From positions 338,001 through 402,000 of the forward strand of contig NZ_JAAVUS010000005.1 of the NCBI RefSeq assembly GCF_018449525.1: a stretch of DNA of 64,000 bases. The letters run 5' to 3'. Of this stretch, positions 1 through 7,913 are shown piece after piece. The notes beneath the pieces are model-generated. The model saw only the letters and a program-made list of their open reading frames with translations, was not told where the DNA came from and did no database searches. Numbering within the stretch: position 1 is the first letter of the stretch; each line of letters begins with the position of its first letter. Source of the DNA: Bradyrhizobium sp. dw_78. Its GTDB lineage: Bacteria; Pseudomonadota; Alphaproteobacteria; Rhizobiales; Xanthobacteraceae. The translations under genes and the position numbers were made by a program.

Positions 1-449
1 GGTTCGGCCACGGCCGCGATGCCGAGAATGCCGCATTGTTCGGCGGCCTCGATCACATTGGCGCGCATCCGCTCGCCATTAACCCTTGAAACCTGCGTGA
101 AACGGGTCAATACCGGCCGCAACGACGAGGCGCCCATCTCGACCGCTTTCTGCACCATGTAGTCGAGCCGGGCATGTTTTAACGGCGCAAAGACGTAAGC
201 GAGGTCAGGCAGGCGGTCCTGCGGCCGGGTTTGGGCGATGATATTCAGGCTGTCGGGCCGCTTGCGTCCCGCGATCGAGGCTTGCCATTCGCCGTCGCGG
301 CCGTTGAACACCAGGATGGTCTCACCCGCGGAAAGCCGCAGCACGTTGCCGAGATAATTGCTTTGATTGCGCTCCAGTGCGACCGTTTGATCCCCGTGCA
401 GGGGAATATCGACGAACAGGCGAGGGGCGCGAAAATCGATCTGGGGCAT
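1..449 (-). CDS. rsmE: 16S rRNA (uracil-1498-N3)-methyltransferase RsmE, N-terminal part
   Basis: RsmE methylates N3 of U1498 in 16S rRNA of the small ribosomal subunit. The gene runs off the left edge, so only about 149 N-terminal residues are visible. They begin MPQIDFRAPRLFVD and contain the family's PUA-like N-terminal pattern (NYLGNVLRLSAGE, then FNGRDGEW) and the start of the SPOUT methyltransferase domain (KHARLDYMVQKAVEMG, then LTRFTQV), which is characteristic of RsmE. The start is the ATG whose complement lies at 447-449. Its 3' part and the SAM-binding knot are outside the window. The neighbour on the other strand is an exported protein and then ubiA. Confidence 0.9.
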   Translation of the reverse strand, partial: MPQIDFRAPRLFVDIPLHGDQTVALERNQSNYLGNVLRLSAGETILVFNGRDGEWQASIAGRKRPDSLNIIAQTRPQDRLPDLAYVFAPLKHARLDYMVQKAVEMGASSLRPVLTRFTQVSRVNGERMRANVIEAAEQCGILGIAAVAE

Positions 450-652
450 CTATGACCTTCCAAACAGGGCCGCGTTTTAACCGAAAGGATGAGAATCTGG
501 AGCAATTATTCCGGGCCGATGCGGCTCCACGCCGCGCTGTTGCCAAATTCCGCAGCTTGTTAAGGACTGCCAGCAATCGTAAATTCCCGCTGCAAATCGC
601 TCTTCCACCGGAAGACGACAGGGATCATTGGGACCTTGCCGGAGGAACCGCT

Positions 653-1378
653 TTGACCATCCGCCGCCTGATCGCACCGCTTACCTTGGCCATCCTTGCC
701 GCTTGCGCCGGCCAGATTTTCTTGAGCCAACAGGCTCTGGCCCAAGGCGCCTTTCCCGCACCGTTGCCGGGCCGAATGGTCCAACAGAACGATCCGGCCT
801 TTCCGCCCGTGCCGGGCCAAGCCGGTCAGAGGAGCGATCCTGCATTCCCGCCGGTGAACGGTTCGATGCCGAGGGCCGCGGTTGGCTCCCCTGCGATGAG
901 TTCGTTTCCTGCCGGCGGCGCGGCCCCGATCTCCAGCGGCGGATTTTCGTCGGCGCCTCCGCAGCAAGCCGGTCCGCCCGGTGATTGCATGAAGGACTTC
1001 GTTCCGTTGCGCGAGGACGCGGAAAAGCGCGGCAAGCAGATCAAGGCCGCCAGCGACCGGCATGCCTCGCCCGAAGAGGCCTGCAAGCTGATCGAGGGCT
1101 TCGGCCAGGCCGAACTCAAGATGATCAAATATGTCCAGTCCAACGCGGCAAAGTGCGGAATTCCGCAGCAGGTCACCGACCAGCTCAAGAATGGCCACAA
1201 GAACACCGAGATGATGCTGAAGAAGGTCTGCGACAGCGCACAGCAGGCGCAGCAAAGGGGGCCGGCCGGTCCGAGCCTGAGCGAGGTGCTGGGCTCGGCC
1301 GCAGCGCTTCCGGAGGCGACGAAGAAGAAGGGCGGCAGTACCTTCGACACGCTGAACGGCAATGTGCTGACGCGATGA
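653..1378 (+). CDS. conserved exported protein of unknown function
   Basis: I do not recognise a named family. A TTG start at 653 fits best because GGAGG lies at 641-645 with normal spacing and the protein then begins with a signal-peptide-like stretch (MTIRRLIAPLTLAILAACAG, cleavage likely after ALAQ near residue 31). The product is about 241 residues: residues 32-105 are low-complexity, rich in Pro, Gly, Ser and Ala with two NDPAFPPV/SDPAFPPV-type repeats, and residues 110-200 are a charged, probably helical domain with three cysteines (GDCMKDF, EEACKL, AKCGIP) plus KKVCDS. It is probably periplasmic or cell-surface. An in-frame ATG at 377 would add 92 residues lacking a signal and is less likely. 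Confidence 0.7.
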   Translation: MTIRRLIAPLTLAILAACAGQIFLSQQALAQGAFPAPLPGRMVQQNDPAFPPVPGQAGQRSDPAFPPVNGSMPRAAVGSPAMSSFPAGGAAPISSGGFSSAPPQQAGPPGDCMKDFVPLREDAEKRGKQIKAASDRHASPEEACKLIEGFGQAELKMIKYVQSNAAKCGIPQQVTDQLKNGHKNTEMMLKKVCDSAQQAQQRGPAGPSLSEVLGSAAALPEATKKKGGSTFDTLNGNVLTR

Positions 1379-1466
1379 CGCGTATTGCCGGCCTGACATT
1401 CCTCGTCCGGCCGATACGGATTCGTATCGGCCATTTCACCTCGAAGCGCAGCTCCGGACTCAATCG

Positions 1467-1523
1467 CCCAAGTCTCGGTAGCCCGATTCTCAGCAGCCCA
1501 AGTCTCAGCAACCCAAGTCTCAA
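1467..1523. repeat. 15-bp tandem repeat directly upstream of ubiA
   Basis: Four units of about 15 bp abut the ubiA start: 1467-1481, 1482-1496, 1497-1511 and a truncated one at 1512-1523. The consensus is CCCAAGTCTCAGCAG. Units 1, 3 and 4 differ at only a few positions; unit 2 is the most diverged. The array occupies the place where the ubiA ribosome-binding site would be, and no good Shine-Dalgarno sequence is visible. Confidence 0.8.
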
Positions 1524-2453
1524 ATGAGCGCCGCCGCCCGCGTTGCCGATTCGACCGGCAATTGGGTCGACACCGTCGCGCCATCCTGGTCACGCCCCTA
1601 TTTGCGGCTTGCCCGGTTCGACCGGCCGATCGGCACCTGGCTGTTGCTGATCCCGTGCTGGTGGTCGGCGGCGCTGGCCGCCGGCGTCGCGCACGATGTC
1701 AGCCGATTGCCGCTCTTCATCGTCTTGTTCGCCATTGGCTCCTTCGTCATGCGTGGCGCGGGGTGTACCTGGAACGACATCACCGACCGCGATCTCGACG
1801 CGATGGTCGAACGGACGCGGTCGCGGCCGATCCCGGCGGGGCAGGTGAGTGTCAGGCAGGCGTTGGCCTTCCTGGTCGCCCAGGTCTTGGTCGGTCTTGC
1901 GGTGCTGCTGCAATTCAACCGCTTTGCGGTCGCCACCGGCATCGCCTCGCTCATGATCGTGGCGATCTATCCGTTCATGAAGCGGATCACCTGGTGGCCG
2001 CAGATCGTGCTTGGACTGGCGTTCTCGTGGGGCGCGCTGATGGGGTTTGCGGTCACGCTCGGGCGCATCGATGCGGCGGCGCTCTGGCTCTATGCCGGTT
2101 CGATCTCATGGGTGATCGGCTACGACACCATCTACGCGCATCAGGACGCCGAGGATGACGCGCTGATCGGGGTCAAATCGACGGCGCGGCTGTTCGGCGC
2201 ACGCACGCGACCGGCGCTGCTGTCATTTTATGGACTGGCGGTGGTTTTGATCGGGGTCGCGTTGTGGCTGGCCGGCTCCGGTTTCCCGGCGTGGATCGGG
2301 CTCGCCATCTTCGCCGCGCATCTCGTCTGGCAGACCGCCCGCCTCGATATCTCGGACACGGTGCTGTGCCTGCGGGTCTTCAAATCCAATCGCGATGCCG
2401 GACTGTTGCTGTTCGCGGGGCTTCTCGCCGACGCGGTGATGCGGGCGAATTAG
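1524..2453 (+). CDS. ubiA: 4-hydroxybenzoate polyprenyltransferase UbiA
   Basis: UbiA is an integral inner-membrane enzyme that attaches the polyprenyl tail to 4-hydroxybenzoate in ubiquinone synthesis. The 309-residue protein has the usual length and hydrophobic profile (eight to nine membrane segments). Both Asp-rich Mg-diphosphate motifs are intact: NDITDRDLD at residues 84-92 and YDTIYAHQDAEDD at 199-211. The N-terminal RPIGTWLLLIPCWW pattern is typical. The ATG at 1524 has no clear ribosome-binding site because a 15-bp tandem repeat fills the leader. The TAG stop (2451-2453) is part of the TTAGAGC end of a dispersed repeat. Confidence 0.96.
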   Translation: MSAAARVADSTGNWVDTVAPSWSRPYLRLARFDRPIGTWLLLIPCWWSAALAAGVAHDVSRLPLFIVLFAIGSFVMRGAGCTWNDITDRDLDAMVERTRSRPIPAGQVSVRQALAFLVAQVLVGLAVLLQFNRFAVATGIASLMIVAIYPFMKRITWWPQIVLGLAFSWGALMGFAVTLGRIDAAALWLYAGSISWVIGYDTIYAHQDAEDDALIGVKSTARLFGARTRPALLSFYGLAVVLIGVALWLAGSGFPAWIGLAIFAAHLVWQTARLDISDTVLCLRVFKSNRDAGLLLFAGLLADAVMRAN

Positions 2454-2573
2454 AGCGTTTTCGAGCGAAGTGGATACCGGTTCGCGTGAAGAAAACGCGT
2501 CAAAACAAGAAGCCTTGGTTCTGATTCAATCAGAACCGATCATGTTCTGGCTTTCTTGCAAACCGGAACGTTA
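2450..2573 (+). repeat. dispersed palindromic repeat, family A, copy overlapping ubiA stop
   Basis: This is about 90-120 bp beginning TTAGAGCGTTTTCGAGCG and containing GAAGAAAACGCGTCAAAAC and then the hairpin GGTTCTGATTCAATCAGAACC (arms GGTTCTGATT and its complement). Related copies in this window are near 9318, 17225, 31208, 34351, 41687, 42243 and 44087. Its first bases provide the ubiA stop codon. Confidence 0.85.
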
Positions 2574-3095
2574 ATTCCGCGCGATGATCTCGCGTTCGCC
2601 CCGGTAAATATTCGCAGGGTTGAGCAGATCTCCGCGCCGCCGCCGCATCAGAAATTTCGGACGGCGCGTCCGAATCGCGTTGTGACGGCGGCGCCGCGGC
2701 GCCGGCTCGGATGCTTTGTCTTCCGGCAGTTGCGGAAGCTGGAGGATATCGCTCCACATCCGCCAGGCGGCCACGATCTCGTCGCGGTCGGAACTGACGC
2801 AGAGCGGAATTGTCAGCGAGGGATCGCGGTGAACCAGCGCCAGCATCTGCGCATCGTCGATGCCGCGTAGCGCGACGCCGAGAAAATCGCTGACGCGGAC
2901 ATTGACCGCCATCCGCATGCCGTGCAGCGCACGGCGCAGCACCACGCGTTCGCGATGAAGTTCGATTTGCCGCACGCCGCCGTCAGCGCGCGTATCGTGC
3001 GCGTCGAAGCTCACGGGCAAAGAGAGAGGGTCGAGCCGCAAGGCGCGGCTCGACCCGGCGGGATTGACCCCGCTTGTTGATGTTTGACGCCTCAC
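2571..3095 (-). CDS. DUF6101 family protein
   Basis: This is a lineage-restricted alphaproteobacterial protein of unknown function, about 174 residues. I assign DUF6101 from its overall pattern (LRLDPLSLPVSFDAHD, then VVLRRALHGMRM, then DPSLTIPLCVSSDRDEIVAA). Residues 135-165 are strongly basic (PAPRRRRHNAIRTRRPKFLM, then RRRRGD), which suggests nucleic-acid or anionic-surface binding, but that is inference. The start is a GTG (complement at 3093-3095) with a GGGGAGA-type ribosome-binding site upstream. No membrane segment or signal peptide is visible. Confidence 0.75.
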   Translation of the reverse strand: MRRQTSTSGVNPAGSSRALRLDPLSLPVSFDAHDTRADGGVRQIELHRERVVLRRALHGMRMAVNVRVSDFLGVALRGIDDAQMLALVHRDPSLTIPLCVSSDRDEIVAAWRMWSDILQLPQLPEDKASEPAPRRRRHNAIRTRRPKFLMRRRRGDLLNPANIYRGEREIIARN

Positions 3096-3202
3096 GGCTT
3101 TGTCTCCCCGCCAGGATTATGTTCCCGGTCGATGCGTGGAGCTTGCCACGGCAATTTCCGTTTCCTCTTAAGAAGGCTGGTTAATCGGAAGTCACCCGTC
3201 GG

Positions 3203-3250
3203 CATGATTGACAAGACCTTGGCTCACATGATTGACGAGACCTTGCCGCG
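3203..3250. repeat. 24-bp tandem duplication in the pmbA upstream region
   Basis: CATGATTGACAAGACCTTG at 3203-3221 recurs at 3227-3245 with one mismatch (period 24 bp). Each copy contains a TTGAC element that resembles a -35 hexamer, but no convincing -10 follows at 16-18 bp. The rest of 3096-3388 shows no gene that I can support. Confidence 0.7.
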
Positions 3251-3388
3251 TGCTGGAAAATCTTATGTTCCGGTTCACGAAAACGCTTGAAGTCCGCATG
3301 AATCGGGCACATCTGATGGGATCGGCCGATTGCATCGAACCCGTTGCGATCCGGCTTCAATCGTTCTTCAATCCCTGGGATTTCATTC

Positions 3389-4789
3389 GTGATCTCTTCA
3401 CCATCAGCCGCGTCGCCGCGTTCCTCCGATGCCGCGCTCTCGGATCTGTTCGATCAATCCGCCCTGAGCGGTCTGGCGCAGCGCCTCGTCGAGGCCGCCA
3501 AACGCGCGGGCGCGGATGCCGCTGACGCGGTGGCGGTGCGCGGCGTGTCGCAAGGGGTCGAAGTGCGCGACGGACGGGTCGAGGAATCCGAGCGTTCGGA
3601 AGGCGACGATGTCGGACTGCGTGTGCTGGTGGGCCAGCGGCAAGCGGTGGTCTCGACCAACGATGTCAGCGGCGACGGCGTGGCCAGGCTTGCCGAGCGC
3701 GCGGTTGCGATGGCGCGGGTCGCGCCCGAAGACAAATATGCGGGATTAGCCGATCCGGCGCTGCTGGCGCGGGATTTTCCCGATCTCGATCTGCTGGATC
3801 CGAAGGTCCCATCGACATCCGAACTGGAGCGCCGTGCTTGTGAAGCCGAAGCGGCCGGGCTTGCGGTCAAGGGCGTGACCAAATCGGGCGGCGCCTCGGC
3901 CTCCACCGGAATCGGCGGCATGGTGCTGGTGACCAGCACCGGCTTCCACGGTTCCTATCTGCGTTCCAGCCAAAGCATCGCGATGACCGCGATTTCGGGC
4001 GACGGCACCCGCATGGAACGCGATTATGATTACACCGCCGCGCCGCATGCTTCCGATCTCGAATCGCCGGAAAGCGTCGGCCGCAAAGCCGGCGAGCGCA
4101 CGGTGGCGCGCGCCAATCCGCGCAAGGTCGAGACCTGCAAGGTGCCCGTGGTGTTCGACCCCCGCGTTGCCGGATCGATCGTCGGCCATCTCGTCGGCGC
4201 GGTGAACGGCGCTTCGGTCGCGCGCAAGACCAGTTTCCTGAAAGACCGTCTTGGCGAAAAGCTGTTTGCCAGCAATATCCGCATCATCGACGATCCGTTG
4301 CGGGTGCGCGGATTGCGTTCGCAATCGTTCGACGCCGAGGGCGTCAAGGTCAAGAAGCTCGCCATCATCGACGAGGGCGTGCTGACGTCGTGGCTATTGG
4401 ATTCGGCCACCGCACGCGAGCTCGGGCTGGTCACGACCGGACACGCCCAGCGCGGCGTATCGTCGTCGCCGTCGCCGGGGTCCTATAACCTTCACCTCGA
4501 GCCGGGCGAGGCCACGCCGGCCGAACTGATGTCGGACATCAAGCAGGGCTTTTACGTCACCGATCTGATCGGCTCCGGCGTCAACGGCGTGACCGGCGAT
4601 TACAGCCGCGGCGCTTCCGGCTTCTGGATCGAGAACGGCCAGACCACCTATCCGGTCAGCGAGGTGACGATCGCGGGTCATCTGCTTGAAATCTTCAAGT
4701 CGCTGGTGCCCGCCAATGACCTGCAATTCCGTTACGGTGTCAATGCGCCGACGCTGCGGATCGAGGGATTGACGCTTGGCGGAAGGTGA
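3389..4789 (+). CDS. pmbA: TldD/PmbA family protein, PmbA type
   Basis: PmbA (TldE) pairs with TldD to form a heterodimeric metalloprotease, known for microcin B17 maturation and CcdA degradation. The protein is about 466 residues from a GTG start at 3389, preceded by CTGGGA; an in-frame TTG at 3344 is the alternative. Diagnostic PmbA stretches are GADAADAVAVRG, VEVRDGRVEESERSEGDDVG, SIVGHLVGAVNG, GSGVNGVTGDYSRGASGFW and the C-terminal LEIFKSLVPANDLQF. PmbA lacks the zinc motif carried by TldD, and none is seen here; tldD is not in this window. It is the first gene of a run reaching lpxK, and its stop overlaps the next gene by 14 bp. Confidence 0.93.
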   Translation: MISSPSAASPRSSDAALSDLFDQSALSGLAQRLVEAAKRAGADAADAVAVRGVSQGVEVRDGRVEESERSEGDDVGLRVLVGQRQAVVSTNDVSGDGVARLAERAVAMARVAPEDKYAGLADPALLARDFPDLDLLDPKVPSTSELERRACEAEAAGLAVKGVTKSGGASASTGIGGMVLVTSTGFHGSYLRSSQSIAMTAISGDGTRMERDYDYTAAPHASDLESPESVGRKAGERTVARANPRKVETCKVPVVFDPRVAGSIVGHLVGAVNGASVARKTSFLKDRLGEKLFASNIRIIDDPLRVRGLRSQSFDAEGVKVKKLAIIDEGVLTSWLLDSATARELGLVTTGHAQRGVSSSPSPGSYNLHLEPGEATPAELMSDIKQGFYVTDLIGSGVNGVTGDYSRGASGFWIENGQTTYPVSEVTIAGHLLEIFKSLVPANDLQFRYGVNAPTLRIEGLTLGGR

Positions 4790-5594
4790 CGCCGGCAACG
4801 TGCATCACGGGATTTCGCCGCGCGACGCCGCGCTGTTGACAGATACCGTGCGGCAGGCCGGCGCGCTGGCGCTCTCGATGTTCCGCACCGAGCTGAAAAA
4901 CTGGACCAAGGGCGCCTCGTCGCCGGTGTCCGAGGCCGATATCGCGGTCAATGATTTTCTCGAGTCCAGGTTGCGTTCTGCCGCGCCGGACTACGGCTGG
5001 TTGTCGGAAGAAAGCACCGACGACGAGGCGCGCCTGGGCAAGCAGCTGGTCTGGATCGTGGACCCGATCGATGGCACCCGCGCCTATCTCGCCGGCCGCG
5101 AGGACTGGTGCGTCAGCGTGGCGCTGGTCGAGGATGCCGCTCCCGTGCTTGCGGCGGTGTTCGCGCCGGTCACCGATGAGTTCTTCTCTGCCGAGCGCGG
5201 CAAGGGCGCCACGCGCAACGACGTGCCGATTCGGGCGACGCCGGGCACGGAGCTGAACTTTTCCCGCTTGGCCGGCCCGAAGCCGCTGGTGCAATGCTTG
5301 AGCCGGGAGCCCGGCGAAATCACGCTTTATCCGCGAATCGGCTCGCTGGCGCTGCGGCTATGCCGGGTCGCGGAGGGAAGGCTGGACGCGGCGTTTGCCG
5401 GAGGCCAAAGCCGCGACTGGGACCTCGCCGCGGCGAATTTGATCGTCGAGGAAGCGGATGGTAAGATGACCGCGCTTTCGGGGGACACCATCCTCTACAA
5501 TCGCCGCGAGGTGACGCACGGGGTGCTGGTGGCAGCGGGACACGACCGTCATGCGAGCATTGTCGAGCATTTCCGGCACTATCCGCTGCCCTGA
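4776..5594 (+). CDS. inositol monophosphatase-family phosphatase (CysQ-like 3'(2'),5'-bisphosphate nucleotidase)
   Basis: This is a Mg-dependent phosphatase of the IMPase/FBPase superfamily; the substrate is probably 3'-phosphoadenosine 5'-phosphate or an inositol/sugar phosphate. The 272-residue form starts at TTG 4776 with GAGGG nine bases upstream; GTG at 4800 is another possible start. Metal-site motifs are all present: the SEES acidic pair near residues 77-80, DPIDGT at 96-101, and WD at 215-216 in WDLAAANLIVEEADG. The gene overlaps the end of pmbA, so the two are probably translationally coupled. CysQ versus SuhB-type specificity cannot be settled from sequence alone. Confidence 0.85.
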   Translation: MAEGDAGNVHHGISPRDAALLTDTVRQAGALALSMFRTELKNWTKGASSPVSEADIAVNDFLESRLRSAAPDYGWLSEESTDDEARLGKQLVWIVDPIDGTRAYLAGREDWCVSVALVEDAAPVLAAVFAPVTDEFFSAERGKGATRNDVPIRATPGTELNFSRLAGPKPLVQCLSREPGEITLYPRIGSLALRLCRVAEGRLDAAFAGGQSRDWDLAAANLIVEEADGKMTALSGDTILYNRREVTHGVLVAAGHDRHASIVEHFRHYPLP

Positions 5595-5654
5595 GTACCT
5601 CTGTCGCGCCTTGCAGGATTTGCTTGCGGGGCATCGTCGCTAGGAAAGGGAATC

Positions 5655-5903
5655 ATGCCAGATAGTGCCCAGCCACAATTGCTCCATCTCGTCCTCGGCG
5701 GTGAACTGACGGATCTGGAGCATGTGACGTTCAAGGATCTCGATAAGGTGGACATCGTCGGCGTGTATCCGAACTATGCCACCGCCTATGCCGCCTGGAA
5801 GGCGAAGGCGCAGCAGACCGTCGACAACGCCCAGATGCGCTATTTCGTGGTCCATCTCCATCGGCTGCTCGATCCGGGTCAAGATACAAAGCCCGGCCAT
5901 TGA
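5655..5903 (+). CDS. DUF4170 domain protein
   Basis: This small (82 aa) alphaproteobacterial protein matches the DUF4170 pattern LHLVLGGELTDLEHVTFKD, then DIVGVYPNYATAYAAWKAKA and a YFVVHLHRLLDP end. No catalytic residues or targeting signals are visible. It has an AGGAAAGGGA ribosome-binding site just upstream and its TGA overlaps the TTG start of the following acyltransferase by four bases. Its fixed place between pmbA and the Kdo/lipid A genes suggests a role in envelope biogenesis, but that is inference from context only. Confidence 0.88.
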   Translation: MPDSAQPQLLHLVLGGELTDLEHVTFKDLDKVDIVGVYPNYATAYAAWKAKAQQTVDNAQMRYFVVHLHRLLDPGQDTKPGH

Positions 5904-6616
5904 GAAGACTGCTTCGTAACGGGCTGCGCAGCAACTGGCTCCAGCGTGCTGTGGGTTTTCTCGCGGCCGAATATCTGCGGCTGGTCTGGAAAACCAACAA
6001 ATTCTGTTTCGAGCCCGTCAACGTCTACGATCTGGCCGAGCCGGATATGCCGGCGATTTTCGCGTTCTGGCATGGCCAGCATTTCCTGACGCCCTTCATC
6101 AAGACCAAGGAGAGCCACCGCGCCAAGGTGCTGATCTCCCGGCATCGCGACGGCGAATTCAACGCGATCGCCGCCGAGCGGCTTGGCATCGGCACCATCC
6201 GCGGCTCCGGCGATCACGGCTCGTCGTTCCATCGCAAGGGCGGCGTCGGCGCGTTCAAGGAAATGGTGCGCGCGCTGGGGCGGGGCTATAACGTCGCGCT
6301 GACCGCCGACGTGCCGAAGCGCTCGCGTGTCGCGGGTCTTGGCATCATCATGCTGGCGCGGGAATCGGGGCGGCCGATCATGCCCTTTGCGATGGCGACG
6401 AGTCGTTTCATCCGCCTGAACAATTGGGACCGGACCACCATCAATCTGCCGTTCGGGAAAGGCGCATTGGTGGGCATCGAAACGATCTGGGTGCCGCCGG
6501 ATGCCGACACAGAGGCGATGGAAAAGATCCGCGCCCATGTCGAAGCGATTTTGAACGAAGCGACCCGCCGGGCCTATGCGCTGGTCGGCCGTCCGGAAGA
6601 GGCGGAGCATGGCTGA
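5900..6616 (+). CDS. DUF374 lysophospholipid-acyltransferase-like protein
   Basis: DUF374 proteins are relatives of the LpxL/PlsC acyltransferases. This 238-residue copy has FWHGQHFLTPF (around residues 55-65), the family signature LISRHRDGEFNAIAAERLG and IRGSGDHGSSF, and a basic N-terminus that may dock on the inner membrane. The TTG start at 5900 overlaps the previous stop (TTGA). The next gene, waaA, starts inside it. Sitting directly before waaA and lpxK, it is a candidate for adding an acyl chain to lipid A or a related lipid; the acceptor is not known from the sequence. Confidence 0.88.
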   Translation: MRRLLRNGLRSNWLQRAVGFLAAEYLRLVWKTNKFCFEPVNVYDLAEPDMPAIFAFWHGQHFLTPFIKTKESHRAKVLISRHRDGEFNAIAAERLGIGTIRGSGDHGSSFHRKGGVGAFKEMVRALGRGYNVALTADVPKRSRVAGLGIIMLARESGRPIMPFAMATSRFIRLNNWDRTTINLPFGKGALVGIETIWVPPDADTEAMEKIRAHVEAILNEATRRAYALVGRPEEAEHG

Positions 6617-7913
6617 TTCCCTGCCGATGACATTGCGTCTCTACCAGCGGCTGTCGGCGGCGGCCGTGCCGCTGGCGCCGGCGTTGATCAGCCGGCGGCT
6701 GAAACAGGGCAAGGAGGATCCTGACCGTATCGGTGAGCGCCGTGGCATGGGCGGAGGTGTCCGCCCCGACGGGCCGCTGGTCTGGATCCACGGCGCCAGC
6801 GTCGGTGAAGTGCTGGCCGCGGCCGCCCTGATCGAGCGGCTGCGCGCGTTGAATATGCGCATCCTGCTGACCTCGGGCACGGTGACGTCGGCGGCGATCG
6901 TGGCCAAGCGGTTTCCCGCCGATATCATCCATCAATATGTGCCGTATGATTCGCCGCGTTACGTCGCGCGTTTCCTCGATCACTGGCGGCCTTCGCTGGC
7001 GCTCTTCATCGAATCCGACCTGTGGCCCAATCTCATCCTGTCGAGCGCGGCCCGGCGGCTGCCGATGGTCCTGATCAACGGCCGGATGTCGCACCGCTCG
7101 TTCCCGCGCTGGCGCCGGGTGTCGGGCACGATCTCGGCCTTGCTCGGCAGGTTCGATATTTGCCTCGCCCAATCGAAAGCCGATGCGGCGCGCTTTGCGG
7201 CGCTCGGCAGCCGCAACGTCATCACCACGGGCAATCTGAAATTCGATGTCCCCGCGCCGCCCGCCGACATGGCGAAGCTGGAACGGTTGATGGCGGTGAC
7301 GCGCGGACGCCCGATCATCGTCGCGGCCTCGACGCATCCCGGCGAGGAGGAGATCCTGCTTGACGTGCATCGGACGCTCACCCGGTATTTTCCGTCGCTG
7401 TTGACCGTGATCGTGCCGCGGCATCCCGCTCGCGGCGAGGCGATCGGCCGCGCCATCGCCGCCACCCGTTTGCATGTGGCGCTGCGCTCGCACGAGGAAT
7501 TGCCGATGGCGACGACCGATATTTATGTCGCCGACACCATGGGCGAACTCGGATTGTTCTATCGGCTGGCGCCGATCGTGTTCATGGGCGGCTCGCTGGT
7601 TCCTCACGGCGGGCAGAATCCGATCGAGGCGATCAAGCTCGGCGCCTCGATCGTTCACGGCCCTCACGTCTTCAATTTCACCGATGTCTACGATGCGCTC
7701 GACAGCGCGGGCGGCGCCATGCACGCCGACACGCTGGAAGCGCTGGTGAAGCAGCTCGGCCAATTGCTGGCCGACCCGGCGGCGCGCGAGCAATCGGCGG
7801 ATGCGTCTGTGCGGGTGGTCGAACAGCTCGGCGGCGCGCTGGAGCGCACGCTTGCCGCGCTCGAGCCGTATCTGTTGCAGCTGCGGCTCGAAATGGGAGC
7901 GGCCGGTGCGTGA
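6609..7913 (+). CDS. waaA: 3-deoxy-D-manno-octulosonic acid (Kdo) transferase WaaA
   Basis: WaaA transfers Kdo from CMP-Kdo to lipid IVA at the cytoplasmic face of the inner membrane. The 434-residue protein has the N-terminal membrane anchor (LYQRLSAAAVPLAPALI), the conserved HGASVGE motif (residues 61-67, with the catalytic glutamate), ESDLWPN, GRMSHRS and the C-terminal GT-B nucleotide-sugar region (VPRHPARG; GGSLVPHGGQNPIEA). The ATG at 6609 overlaps the end of the DUF374 gene by 8 bp and has an AGGCGGAG ribosome-binding site. It lies in an operon with lpxK, the kinase that makes its acceptor. Confidence 0.96.
   Translation: MADSLPMTLRLYQRLSAAAVPLAPALISRRLKQGKEDPDRIGERRGMGGGVRPDGPLVWIHGASVGEVLAAAALIERLRALNMRILLTSGTVTSAAIVAKRFPADIIHQYVPYDSPRYVARFLDHWRPSLALFIESDLWPNLILSSAARRLPMVLINGRMSHRSFPRWRRVSGTISALLGRFDICLAQSKADAARFAALGSRNVITTGNLKFDVPAPPADMAKLERLMAVTRGRPIIVAASTHPGEEEILLDVHRTLTRYFPSLLTVIVPRHPARGEAIGRAIAATRLHVALRSHEELPMATTDIYVADTMGELGLFYRLAPIVFMGGSLVPHGGQNPIEAIKLGASIVHGPHVFNFTDVYDALDSAGGAMHADTLEALVKQLGQLLADPAAREQSADASVRVVEQLGGALERTLAALEPYLLQLRLEMGAAGA

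Noticed and set aside
377..652. Extended N-terminus (ATG 377) of the exported protein at 653
   Set aside because: The extra 92 residues overlap the rsmE start on the other strand, bury the signal peptide and lack a ribosome-binding site, whereas TTG 653 has GGAGG at the right distance.
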